Of a stretch of 41,594 nucleotides of DNA, positions 32,531-40,579 are shown piece by piece. A program made the translations under genes and the position numbers. Position 1 is the stretch's first letter, and each line of letters begins with the position of its first letter. Under the pieces are notes generated by a model. It saw only the letters and a program-made list of their open reading frames with translations, had not been told where the DNA came from and made no database searches. Origin of the DNA: Massilia sp. YIM B02443 (GTDB lineage Bacteria; Pseudomonadota; Gammaproteobacteria; Burkholderiales; Burkholderiaceae_D); contig NZ_JASNRA010000010.1 in assembly GCF_030411955.1 (NCBI RefSeq), positions 1 to 41,594 of the forward strand, in the 5' to 3' direction.

Positions 32531-35188
32531 CTACAGCTTGCCGCGCAGGCCGAGATAGAAGGTGCGGCCGTTGGAGTAGAACGCGCGCGGGCGGTCGTGG
32601 TTCTCGGCATACATCTTGATGGTCTCGTTGGTCAGATTGAGCGCGTCGAAGGTCAGCGTCAGCTGCTCGCTCAGCTTGACGTTGAGCGAGGCCGCCAGCG
32701 ACGGCATGCCGTCCACGTGCTGGCTGGCGCCGCGGTCCACACCGGCCTTGTAGCGCGAACGGTAGTTATAGGCCAGGCGCGCCGAGAAGCGTTCGTTCTC
32801 GAAGTAACCGGTGACGTTGTAGGTGTTCTGCGAGGAGTTGAGCAGCTCGCCGCCATCGTCCAGCTCACCGTCGGCGAAGGTGTAGTTGACCAGCATGCCG
32901 AAGTTGTTCCACAAGGGCTGCTGCCAGCTCAGTTCCACGCCGCGGTTCTTGCCGCTGGTGTTGTAGGGCGAGGTGATCTGGTATTCGGTGCGGGTTTCGC
33001 GCTTGTTGTTGTAGTAGGTGCCGACCGTGGTGCCCTGGGCCACGATCGAGCGCAGGTCCATGTAGAACAGGCCGGCCGACAGCAGCGCCTTGGGCGCGTA
33101 GTACCACTCGGCGCCGATGTCGAAGTTGGTCGAGCGCACCGGATCGAGATTCACGTTGCCGCCGCTGCCGCTCAGGGCGTCGTCGTTGAGCGAGACCGAG
33201 CCGCCCAGCGCGCTGTAGTCGGGACGCGCGATGGTCTTGGCCAGCGCGGTGCGCAGCACCAGGTCGGGCGAGACGTCATATTTCAGGTTGGCGCTCGGCA
33301 GGTAGTCGCGGTAGGTGCGCTTGAAGGTGGTCGGGGTGTAGTCGCCGAAAGCCGAGCCGGTGATCGGCGCCGGGCCACCCGGCAGGTTGACGGTCGTGGT
33401 CTGGCGTGTCTCGACGGCGCGCAGACCGATGTTGCCGCTCCAACCGTCCCCCCCGAAATCGACCATGCCGTACAGCGCCGCGGTCTTCTCGGCGACCCGG
33501 AATTCGTTCATCCAGTTGTGGCGCAGCACGTAGTCGAGCAGGCGGTTGCCGGGAATCGCGCCCCAGGCGCCGAGCGCGGCGCCGTCGTACTTGAAGTAGT
33601 TCGACGATACATTGCCGCCCAGGTCGTTGCCGAAGTCGCCCGGATACAGCTGGCCGCTCCAGGCCGGGCCGGGATTGGTGAAGCCGACCGGACCGGGACG
33701 GGTTTCCAGCGGTTGCTCGGCGGTGCGGGTGTGGTCGGTCCAGCGCGCGCCGAAGCGCACGGTCTGGAAGGTGTCGTTCTCCAAGCGCAGCTCGCCGTCG
33801 AGCTGGGCGTATTTTTCCTTGTCCACCGATTGCGATTCGCCGCCGCCGGCCCAGGCGGTCGAGCCGGGAGAAACCGTATTGCCGCCGGGGTAGCTGACCG
33901 ATGCCGGCGACAGCCCGTTCAAGCCGTAAACCATGCCGCCGTCGACGTTGTTCTGGTAATAGACGTCGTCGCGGTCCCAGCCTGCGCCGTGGGTCTTGCC
34001 GGCCTTGCCCGACAGCGTGAAGCGGTCGTTGACGCGCCACTTGCCGTTCAGGTCGAGATACCACGATTCGCCGCCGGCGTCGGGGCGGTAGATGTTGTCG
34101 ACCTCGCCCGCATTGCGGGTGAAGGCGGCGCCGACCAGGGTGTTGTTGCGCACCACCGGATCGATCGGGATGAGGCCCAGGCTGTTGATCGAGTTGGCCG
34201 GCGCCGCCAGCCAGTTGGTGTTCTGGTGCGGCGCTTCCAGCTTCGAATAGAAGCCGTTGAAGTCCAGCGTCAGGTCGCGGCTGGGACGGATTTCGGCATC
34301 GAAGGCGCCGCCTTCGCGCTTCTTGGTCTGCTCGAACAGCGCGGCGCCAATAAAAGTAGGCACCACCACGCCGGCCAGCGACGGATTGGCCAGCGCCGCC
34401 GCGCTGGTGGCGCTGATCGGGGTGTAGCCGAGGATTTCCTGGCCGTCGCGCCGCACCGAGGCCTTCTCGGAGAAGGCCTGGACCAGGATGCCGGCGGTAT
34501 TCTCGGCGTTCTTCCAGCTCACCAGGCCGGACAGGTGCGGCTCGGTCTTGCCGGACAAATCGTTGTAGTTGGCCTGGATCGAACCTTCCACCGTCAGCTG
34601 CTGCCTGAAGTCGAGCGGGCGGCGCGTGATGACGTTGATGGCGCCCGAGACGCCGCCTTCGACCAGGTCGGCGGTCGGGCTTTTCTGGACCACGATCGAA
34701 CCCACCAGTTCGGACGGCAGCAGCGAGAAGCTGCTCGAGCGGCCGACGTTGCCGCCGATCTGGTTCAGCACGAACCAGTCGCCGGTGCTGATCGCGTGGC
34801 CGTTGAACAGGGTCTGCTGCAGGCTGGGGCTGGTGCCGCGCAGGCTGACGCGGTCGTTCTCGCCGAAGCCGCCCTCGCCGCCGGCCGACGATTGCGTATT
34901 CACGCCCGGCAGGCGCTGGATCGCGTCGGCCACGTTTTTGTCGGGCATCTTGCCGATGTCCTCGGCGGTGACCACCTCGACCACGGAATCGGCATTGCGC
35001 TTCTGGCGCAGCGACTGTTCGAGCGCGGCGCGCACGCCGGTCACGACCACGGTCTGGGCGTCGCCCGCGGCCGGTTGCACGGGTGCGGTCTGGGCCTGGG
35101 CATGGCCCTGGTGCATTGCCATGATCACTCCCGCCACCGCCGCCGCGACCGCGGTGGGCCTGTATTGCCGTGCCATCAACTCGTTCAT
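32531..35188 (-). CDS. TonB-dependent outer-membrane receptor, probably for GlcNAc oligosaccharides
   Basis: An 885-residue receptor. A signal peptide (core AVAAAVAGVIMAMHQGHAQAQ) is followed by a plug domain opening with VVVTGVRAALEQSLRQKRNADSVVEVVTAEDIGKMPDKN, typical of sugar-oligomer receptors of the CarA-like group. A 22-strand barrel follows and ends with FYLGLRGKL, a terminal aromatic-rich strand. The ATG at 35188 is chosen because GGGAG lies 5-9 nt upstream; a start at 35221 would add 11 residues. It is the first gene of the operon with the GH20 enzyme and MFS carrier. The ligand is inferred from that context. Confidence 0.95.
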   Translation of the reverse strand: MNELMARQYRPTAVAAAVAGVIMAMHQGHAQAQTAPVQPAAGDAQTVVVTGVRAALEQSLRQKRNADSVVEVVTAEDIGKMPDKNVADAIQRLPGVNTQSSAGGEGGFGENDRVSLRGTSPSLQQTLFNGHAISTGDWFVLNQIGGNVGRSSSFSLLPSELVGSIVVQKSPTADLVEGGVSGAINVITRRPLDFRQQLTVEGSIQANYNDLSGKTEPHLSGLVSWKNAENTAGILVQAFSEKASVRRDGQEILGYTPISATSAAALANPSLAGVVVPTFIGAALFEQTKKREGGAFDAEIRPSRDLTLDFNGFYSKLEAPHQNTNWLAAPANSINSLGLIPIDPVVRNNTLVGAAFTRNAGEVDNIYRPDAGGESWYLDLNGKWRVNDRFTLSGKAGKTHGAGWDRDDVYYQNNVDGGMVYGLNGLSPASVSYPGGNTVSPGSTAWAGGGESQSVDKEKYAQLDGELRLENDTFQTVRFGARWTDHTRTAEQPLETRPGPVGFTNPGPAWSGQLYPGDFGNDLGGNVSSNYFKYDGAALGAWGAIPGNRLLDYVLRHNWMNEFRVAEKTAALYGMVDFGGDGWSGNIGLRAVETRQTTTVNLPGGPAPITGSAFGDYTPTTFKRTYRDYLPSANLKYDVSPDLVLRTALAKTIARPDYSALGGSVSLNDDALSGSGGNVNLDPVRSTNFDIGAEWYYAPKALLSAGLFYMDLRSIVAQGTTVGTYYNNKRETRTEYQITSPYNTSGKNRGVELSWQQPLWNNFGMLVNYTFADGELDDGGELLNSSQNTYNVTGYFENERFSARLAYNYRSRYKAGVDRGASQHVDGMPSLAASLNVKLSEQLTLTFDALNLTNETIKMYAENHDRPRAFYSNGRTFYLGLRGKL

Positions 35189-35416
35189 GTGCTCTCCCAA
35201 AACCAGGTTGGTCATCTTCACACCCTTGCGCTCGCAACAGCCGGGACGTCCGGGCGTCTCATTTCTGCTTGTGCAGCGATTGTGGTGGCATCCGCGCGGC
35301 CATGTTTGTCAAATCTTGCTATCCGCGACAGGATTTCATCGGCGTGTCATGCATATGCGGCAGGCTCGGCAGTGGCGCCGCAGCGTGCGCGTCGGTTTTT
35401 CCTGGCATCCAAGACC

Positions 35417-35428
35417 GATGTCGACATC
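35417..35428. promoter_or_regulatory. Perfect 12-nt palindrome GATGTCGACATC
   Basis: GATGTCGACATC is self-complementary and lies 229 nt before the TonB-receptor start and 186 nt before the PEP-CTERM start. It could be an operator of a LacI/GntR-type regulator of the sugar operon, but no such regulator is in the window and the match to a known site is not established. Confidence 0.3.
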
Positions 35429-35497
35429 TTTTACATATTGATTTTGAACAGATTTTGCGCAGAAATTTTTATTTTTATAATCAACCAGTTGTCGCGT

Positions 35498-35513
35498 TGG
35501 CATGGTTGATGCA
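35498..35513 (+). promoter_or_regulatory. Sigma-54-type -24/-12 promoter before the PEP-CTERM gene
   Basis: TGGCATGGTTGATGCA has GG and GC separated by exactly 10 nt, as sigma-54 promoters require, and matches the TGGCACg-N4-TTGCA consensus at most key positions. It lies about 100 nt before the ATG at 35614, which would give a leader of ~90 nt. PEP-CTERM genes are known to be controlled by the PrsK/PrsR system with sigma-54, which supports the reading. Confidence 0.6.
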
Positions 35514-35613
35514 TCGCGCATGGCATGGCGCACGCGAGGGGCGTGCCACTGCATTGGCGTAACGGCACCGCTCCGAGGTCCGGCACGCCGCTTACCTGTC
35601 GGAGGCGTATTAC

Positions 35614-36255
35614 ATGAAGAAAACCATGCTGCTTGCCCTGATGTTGACGGGCGTGATGGGGTCGGCCAAGGCCGACGTGCTGCTCAGCGAAGGATTCGAC
35701 GACGTCGGCGCCCTGGCCGGACAGGGCTGGGTGTTCAGCAACGAGAGCGTGCCGCCGGGACCGGTCAGCGGCTGGTTCCAGGGCGACGAGCCCACCTTCG
35801 AAGCCCAGCGTGGCGCTCCCAATGCCTACATCGCCTCCAACTACCTGGCCGCCGAGCCGGGCGGCATCCTGGACAACTGGGTGATCACCCCCGAGTTCTC
35901 GACCGCGAAGAACGTGCTGGTGTCGTTCTGGCTGCGCGCGGAGCCGTTCGAAGGCACCAGCGACCAGGTGCGCTTCGGCTTCAGCGACGGCAGCGACGAC
36001 CTGCTCGACTTCGCGCTCGACACCACGGTGACTGTCCCCACCGACGGCTGGACCCGCTACACGATCAGCCTGGGCGCCCAGGGCGAGGGCTCGACCGCGC
36101 GCTTCGGCTTCCAGCATGTCGGCATTTCCGACCTGTCCAACTACGTGGGCCTGGATACGCTGACCATCACCGAGGTGCCGGAGCCGTCGATGGCGATGAT
36201 CCTGGGGTTGGGATTGGCCGGCTTCGCGCTGGCGCGCCGCCGCCGCCAGGACTGA
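35614..36255 (+). CDS. PEP-CTERM sorted extracellular protein with choice-of-anchor J-type domain
   Basis: A 213-residue secreted protein. A signal peptide (MKKTMLLALMLTGVMGSAKA) is followed by a jelly-roll-like region that starts LLSEGFDDVGALAGQGWVFSN, resembling choice-of-anchor J domains (WVITPEFSTAKNVLVSFWLRAE). The C-terminus has the full PEP-CTERM signal: VPEPSMAMILGLGLAGFALA, then an Arg cluster. An exosortase would cut or anchor it, and such proteins are usually part of exopolysaccharide-associated matrix or floc structures. GGAGG precedes the ATG. No exosortase gene is in the window. It ends 6 nt from the convergent HD-GYP gene. Confidence 0.95.
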   Translation: MKKTMLLALMLTGVMGSAKADVLLSEGFDDVGALAGQGWVFSNESVPPGPVSGWFQGDEPTFEAQRGAPNAYIASNYLAAEPGGILDNWVITPEFSTAKNVLVSFWLRAEPFEGTSDQVRFGFSDGSDDLLDFALDTTVTVPTDGWTRYTISLGAQGEGSTARFGFQHVGISDLSNYVGLDTLTITEVPEPSMAMILGLGLAGFALARRRRQD

Positions 36256-36261
36256 AGCGTT

Positions 36262-37638
36262 TCACCCGGCCGGCGGCGTGCGCGCCATGGCCAGCTTGAG
36301 CGCCTCGAAGCAGGCCGCGTCGAGCGCCGTGCCGACCGTCTTCTCCATCATCTCGAGCGCCTTCGGCACGGGAATCGCGCCGCGGTACGGGCGCTCGGCG
36401 GTGATGGCGTCGAAGATGTCGGCGGTGGTGATGATGCGCGTCTCGAGCCGGATGTCGTCGCCATTCAGGCCGCGCGGATAGCCGCCGCCATCGAGCCGCT
36501 CGTGGTGCGCGCCGGCGATCGACGCCAGCTCGGAGAACGCGGCGATGCGTCCCAGGATGGTCTCGGTGTATTCGGCATGCTGGCGCACCGCTTCCCATTC
36601 GTCGCGGTCGAGCGCGCCGGCCTTGTCGAGCACGCTGTTGCTGACGCCGAGTTTACCGACGTCGTGCAGCAGCGCGCCGCGCCGCAGCCAGCGGCGCCGC
36701 TGTTCGGACAGGCCGAGCGCTTCGGCGATCATGTCGGTGTACAGCGCCACGCGCGAACTGTGGCCGCTGGTGTAGGGGCTCTTGGCGTCCACCACCTGGC
36801 CGAAGGCGGCGGCGATGTCGTCCAGGTAGTCGTCGTCGAGCGCCACTTCGTGGCCGGCCGGCTCCAGCGCGAACACGGCGCCGTCGATGCCGGGCCCGGC
36901 CAGCACCTCCCAGAACGCATCGTCCCGCGCCACGTTCTCGAACGCCGCCACCAGCTGCGGATCGAACCAGCTGCCGGCGCGCGCCGCGGCTTCGCGCAGC
37001 GCCGCCGCGCGCCCGCCTTCGGTATGGAACACGTCGATCACCTGGGCCAGCAGGGCGATGCGCGCATATACCGGAATCGCTTCACCCACGAGTCTGGCCG
37101 GCTTGCCGTTGCCGTTGAAATGTTCGTCCAGCGAATAGATGCCGTCCGCCACCCCGTCCGGAAAGCGCAGCAGGCGTGCGATGTCGGCGCCGCGCTGGCA
37201 GCGGGTGGCGATCAGGCCATGGGCGATCTCGGGGCCGTCGCGCAGAATCGTCATCACGCTGCGGAAACGATCGGCCAGGCCGGCCTTCAGGCCGGTGTGC
37301 TTGAGCACGAAACCCAGCACCTGCGGCAGGCTGTCGCCAACGGTCTTGAAGCCGCGCTTGAAACCGAGGTCGTCGGTCAGGTACAGCTCGCAGATGCGGG
37401 CGGCGTTGCTGCTGCAGCCCAGGTCCTTGAGCAGCAGCGTGTAGTACAGCTCCCATAGCTGGTCCTGGGTCAGCCCGGCGGCGCGCCCGACGTGCATGCC
37501 GATCCAGCAACAGCGCACGCAATGTCCCGCCGGCTGGCCCTCGGTGATGTCGAGCGCGTAGCTCAGCGCCCCGATCAGTTCGGACAGCTTCATCGCGCTG
37601 GGGGCGAGCGCGTCGGGCGGGACGGAAAGCGGCTTCAT
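36262..37638 (-). CDS. HD-GYP domain protein, probable cyclic-di-GMP phosphodiesterase
   Basis: A 458-residue protein. The C-terminal half has the full HD-GYP signature: HSSRVALYTDMIAEALGL, LLHDVGKLGVSNSVLDK, HHERLDGGGYPRGLNGDD and TTADIFDAITAERPYR, predicting hydrolysis of cyclic-di-GMP with a metal centre. The N-terminal half looks like a second, degenerate HD domain in which the HD pair reads KD (LLLKDLGCSSNAARICELY). There is no membrane span or response-regulator receiver. I chose the ATG at 37638; the frame extends upstream but without homologous character, and the ribosome binding site is weak. It is convergent with the PEP-CTERM gene. Confidence 0.9.
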   Translation of the reverse strand: MKPLSVPPDALAPSAMKLSELIGALSYALDITEGQPAGHCVRCCWIGMHVGRAAGLTQDQLWELYYTLLLKDLGCSSNAARICELYLTDDLGFKRGFKTVGDSLPQVLGFVLKHTGLKAGLADRFRSVMTILRDGPEIAHGLIATRCQRGADIARLLRFPDGVADGIYSLDEHFNGNGKPARLVGEAIPVYARIALLAQVIDVFHTEGGRAAALREAAARAGSWFDPQLVAAFENVARDDAFWEVLAGPGIDGAVFALEPAGHEVALDDDYLDDIAAAFGQVVDAKSPYTSGHSSRVALYTDMIAEALGLSEQRRRWLRRGALLHDVGKLGVSNSVLDKAGALDRDEWEAVRQHAEYTETILGRIAAFSELASIAGAHHERLDGGGYPRGLNGDDIRLETRIITTADIFDAITAERPYRGAIPVPKALEMMEKTVGTALDAACFEALKLAMARTPPAG

Positions 37639-37850
37639 GACGATCCAATAAATTCTGAAATGCAATAAACATTGATGGTACGCCATAAAACCATGCCATG
37701 CGCATGGCCGTCCAAAAGCGGCTTGCAGATGCGGCAGGCGCGCCACAAAACGTCGCGTGGCAGGCATTTTTGCGATCGTGCTCCCCCCTTTGTCTCGCCG
37801 CGCTAGACTGGTTTTGTCACGTCTATCGGCACCCGTGGAAGGACCACGCC

Positions 37851-39461
37851 ATGCTCGGCGCAACCAATGGCAGCTCGACTTCGGTCTGGATGGACACCGC
37901 CGCGGTGCCCGTCTTCCCTCCCCTGGCCGGCGACCTCGAGGCCGGCGTCTGCGTGATCGGCGCCGGCATTGCCGGCCTCACCACCGCTTACCTGCTGGCG
38001 CAGGAAGGGCTGGACGTGGTCGTGATCGACGCGCTCGGCGTCGGCGCCGGCGAAACCGGCCGCACCACGGCCCACTTCTTCCCGCCCGACGAATGGTATG
38101 GCGGCATCGAACACCGCTTCGGCGCGGCCCAGGCGCGGCTGGTGGCAGGCAGCTATGCGCACGCGCTGGAGCTGGTGGAAGGCATCGTGCGGCGCGAGCA
38201 CATCGATTGCGGCTTCGGGCGCCTCGACGGCTACCTGGTCGGGGCCTATGCCCCGCGCGCCGACGGCATCGTTGCCGACAGCACCGCCGCGCGACTGCAG
38301 CACGAACGCGACGCCGCGGTGCGCGCCGGCGTCGCCGCCGATCTGCTGCCGGCGGTGCCGGGGCTGGACGTGCAGCTTGGTCCCTGCGTGCGCTATCCGG
38401 GCCAGGCCCAGTTCCAGCCGCTGCAGTACCTGGCCGGACTGGCGCGCGCGTTCAGCGCGCGCGGCGGCCGCATCCACGGCGCCACGCACGCGCACCGGGT
38501 GCGCGGCGACCACCGGCGCCAGGTGGTGGCGACCGACCGCGGCGCCATCCGCACCAAGGCGGTGGTGGTGGCCACCCACACGCCGTTCAACGACCGCGTG
38601 GTGATGCACACCAAGCAGGCCGGCTACCGCACCTACGTGGTCGGGCTGCGCTTGCCGCGCCCCGGCGTGCCGCGCCTGCTGCTGTGGGACCTGGGCGACC
38701 CCTATCACTACGTGCGCCTGGCGCAGGACGGCGCGGGCAACGACGTGCTGGTGGTGGGCGGCGCCGACCACAAGACCGGCCAGGACGCGCATCCCGCGCA
38801 CCGCTACGACGAACTGGAACGCTGGGCGCGGGCGCGCTTTCCGATGGCGCTGGAGGTGGCCTGGCGCTGGTCGGGCGAAGTGATGGAGCCGGCCGACGGC
38901 CTGCCCTTCCTGGGCCGCAATCCGATGGACGACGAGAACGTCTACCTGATCACCGGCGACTCCGGCAACGGCATGACCCATTGCACCATCGGCGCCATGC
39001 TGGTCACCGACCTGATCATGGAGCGGCCGAATCCGTGGAGCGCCTTGTACGACCCGGCGCGCAAACCGGTGCACGGGTTCAGGGAGTTCGCCGGCGAGCA
39101 GGCCAATGTGATGGCGCGCTACGGCGAATGGCTGACCGGCGGCGCCGTCGATTCGGTGCACGCGATCGCGCCCGGCGAAGGCGCGGTGCTGCGCGACGGC
39201 CTGCGCCGCATCGCGGTGTACCGCGATCCGCAAGGCGCGCTGCACGCGCTGTCGGCCAAGTGCACGCACCTGGGCTGCGCGGTGCACTGGAACGGCGCCG
39301 AGCGTTCCTGGGACTGCCCGTGCCACGCGTCGCGCTTCGATACCGAAGGCAATGTGCTGCACGGACCGGCGCCGACGGCGCTGGCCAGGGTCGAATTGCG
39401 GGCGGATGCGGCGCCACTGCCGCGCGAGCGGCGCAGCGGCGCGCGGCGTGGGGTGCGCTGA
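37851..39461 (+). CDS. FAD-dependent oxidoreductase with C-terminal Rieske domain
   Basis: A 536-residue two-domain protein. The N-terminal ~430 residues are a DAO-type FAD oxidoreductase: dinucleotide motif CVIGAGIAGLTTAYLLAQEG near residue 30 and a FLITGDSGNGMTH-like FAD segment (YLITGDSGNGMTHCTIG) near 370. The C-terminal domain is a Rieske [2Fe-2S] cluster: ligands C471/H473 (CTHLGC) and C489/H492 (CPCH), with C476 and C491 placed to form the usual disulphide. Electrons probably pass between FAD and the cluster; the substrate is unknown. AAGGA lies 7 nt before the ATG at 37851. Confidence 0.94.
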   Translation: MLGATNGSSTSVWMDTAAVPVFPPLAGDLEAGVCVIGAGIAGLTTAYLLAQEGLDVVVIDALGVGAGETGRTTAHFFPPDEWYGGIEHRFGAAQARLVAGSYAHALELVEGIVRREHIDCGFGRLDGYLVGAYAPRADGIVADSTAARLQHERDAAVRAGVAADLLPAVPGLDVQLGPCVRYPGQAQFQPLQYLAGLARAFSARGGRIHGATHAHRVRGDHRRQVVATDRGAIRTKAVVVATHTPFNDRVVMHTKQAGYRTYVVGLRLPRPGVPRLLLWDLGDPYHYVRLAQDGAGNDVLVVGGADHKTGQDAHPAHRYDELERWARARFPMALEVAWRWSGEVMEPADGLPFLGRNPMDDENVYLITGDSGNGMTHCTIGAMLVTDLIMERPNPWSALYDPARKPVHGFREFAGEQANVMARYGEWLTGGAVDSVHAIAPGEGAVLRDGLRRIAVYRDPQGALHALSAKCTHLGCAVHWNGAERSWDCPCHASRFDTEGNVLHGPAPTALARVELRADAAPLPRERRSGARRGVR

Positions 39462-39522
39462 GGCCGCGGATGGCGGGAGCAGGACTGCTCGCCAGCTGGC
39501 TGACACGCAGCTTTCTTGCTCC

Positions 39523-39588
39523 CCATTAGCTCAAAAACGTCGTCCCCGCGAAAGCGGGGACGACGTACTACTGCTGACTTGCTAATGG
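39523..39588. repeat. REP-like palindromic element
   Basis: A 13-bp perfect stem (39537-39549 with 39554-39566) with GAAA loop is enclosed by an outer inverted repeat CCATTAGC (39523-39530) / GCTAATGG (39581-39588). The core, CCCCGC-GAAA-GCGGGG, is of the kind seen as repetitive extragenic palindromes in many high-GC Proteobacteria. No T tract follows. It may also block read-through from the oxidoreductase gene, which ends at 39461. Confidence 0.75.
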
Positions 39589-39639
39589 CGGTACCAATGG
39601 CGGCCGGGGAGCCGCCCGCACTATGCTGGCAAACCGCGA

Positions 39640-40320
39640 TCAGTAGCCGCGGCCGGTGGTGCCGCCGCCGCTGCCGCTGGTAGTACCGCTGCCGCCGGTA
39701 CCGGTGGTGCCGGTCGTGCCGCCGCTCGATCTGGTGCCGCCGACGCCGTTGGTGGCGCTGGCGCCGGTGGTGCCGGTCGCGCCGGTGCCGGTGCCGCTGA
39801 CGCCGCTGGCGCCCATGGTGGCGCTGGAACCGGTGTGGCCGGTGCCGCCGGTGGTGCCGTAGGAACCGGTGCCGCTGCCGCTACCCACGGTGCCGGTCGT
39901 GCCGGTGGCGCCCGAGGTGGTGCCGGTGCCGACCCGGCCGGTGGTGCCGGTCGTCCCGGTGGTGCCTGCGCGGCCGGTGCTGTCCATGGTGCCGGTCGAG
40001 GTGCCGGTGCCCATCGTACCGGTGGTGCCGGTGGCGCCGGTGCCCATCGAACCGCTGGTGCCGGTGGCGCCGGTGGTGCTGGACGAGCCGGTCATGCCGT
40101 CGCGGCGGTCACGGGTCTGGTCGCGCTGCGAGCTGCCGGTGCTGCTGGCCGACGAACTGCCGCTGCTCTGGTCGTTCATGCTGCCGGTCTGGCTGGTGCT
40201 GGTGCCGGTGCGGCCGGTCTGGCCTGCGCTAGTGCTCGTTTGAGCAACTGCGGTGGCGCTGAACATGGCGGCGGCGACCGAGGCGCCGAGCATTCCTTTG
40301 AGTAACGTATTCATTTTCAT
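39640..40320 (-). CDS. Exported Gly/Thr/Ser-rich repeat protein
   Basis: A 226-residue protein with a signal peptide ([26 protein letters not shown]) and a mature chain made almost only of Gly, Thr and Ser. A short charged stretch ([10 protein letters not shown]) sits near residue 70. After it the chain contains runs of Gly-X-Y triplets such as [13 protein letters not shown], with many imperfect GT and GAT units. The composition suggests an extended, disordered or collagen-like surface or periplasmic protein. AAGGAG lies 6 nt before the ATG at 40320. The matching DNA is highly repetitive, so length variation between strains is likely. Function unknown. Confidence 0.82.
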   Translation of the reverse strand: MKMNTLLKGMLGASVAAAMFSATAVAQTSTSAGQTGRTGTSTSQTGSMNDQSSGSSSASSTGSSQRDQTRDRRDGMTGSSSTTGATGTSGSMGTGATGTTGTMGTGTSTGTMDSTGRAGTTGTTGTTGRVGTGTTSGATGTTGTVGSGSGTGSYGTTGGTGHTGSSATMGASGVSGTGTGATGTTGASATNGVGGTRSSGGTTGTTGTGGSGTTSGSGGGTTGRGY

Positions 40321-40579
40321 GGCGTACTCCTTTGATCGTTGTGAGTGGCAATCCCGACGACATCGCTGAATCACATCGTTGATCCGTCGAGGTAGGCATC
40401 CAGTGTAGGGATCGTCATCGAACAGCAGCGCACGGTAGCCTCGAGGAAACGATAAACATCGCTTATTGTCGCGTCATCCCCAGTGAAAATCGCGCAACCT
40501 GCTTACAATTTGAAACGTTTAGGCAGCAGGCCCGGCACTTTTGGAGGACGCCGCACGCGCTTTTCAACATCGGCGTATC

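Larger units (their letters stand above)
35189..35613. other. 425-nt intergenic region between divergent genes
   Basis: This gap must hold the promoters of the TonB-receptor operon (leftward) and of the PEP-CTERM gene (rightward). I see a 12-nt perfect palindrome (35417-35428), an AT-rich block (35430-35485) and a sigma-54-type element (35498-35513). A TTGACA on the minus strand near 35312 has no matching -10. No coding frame with convincing protein character is present. Confidence 0.6.

Noticed and set aside
30593..35509. A very long open frame on the plus strand (over 1600 codons) across the hexosaminidase and TonB-receptor genes
   Set aside because: It is antisense to two clearly recognised proteins and has the Arg/Ala/Gly/Val-rich composition produced by high-GC codon bias. 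No domain or ribosome binding site is visible.
39835..40305. Plus-strand frames rich in Ala/Gly or Val/Pro across the Gly/Thr-rich gene
   Set aside because: They are mirror images of the repetitive minus-strand gene, which has a signal peptide and a good ribosome binding site.
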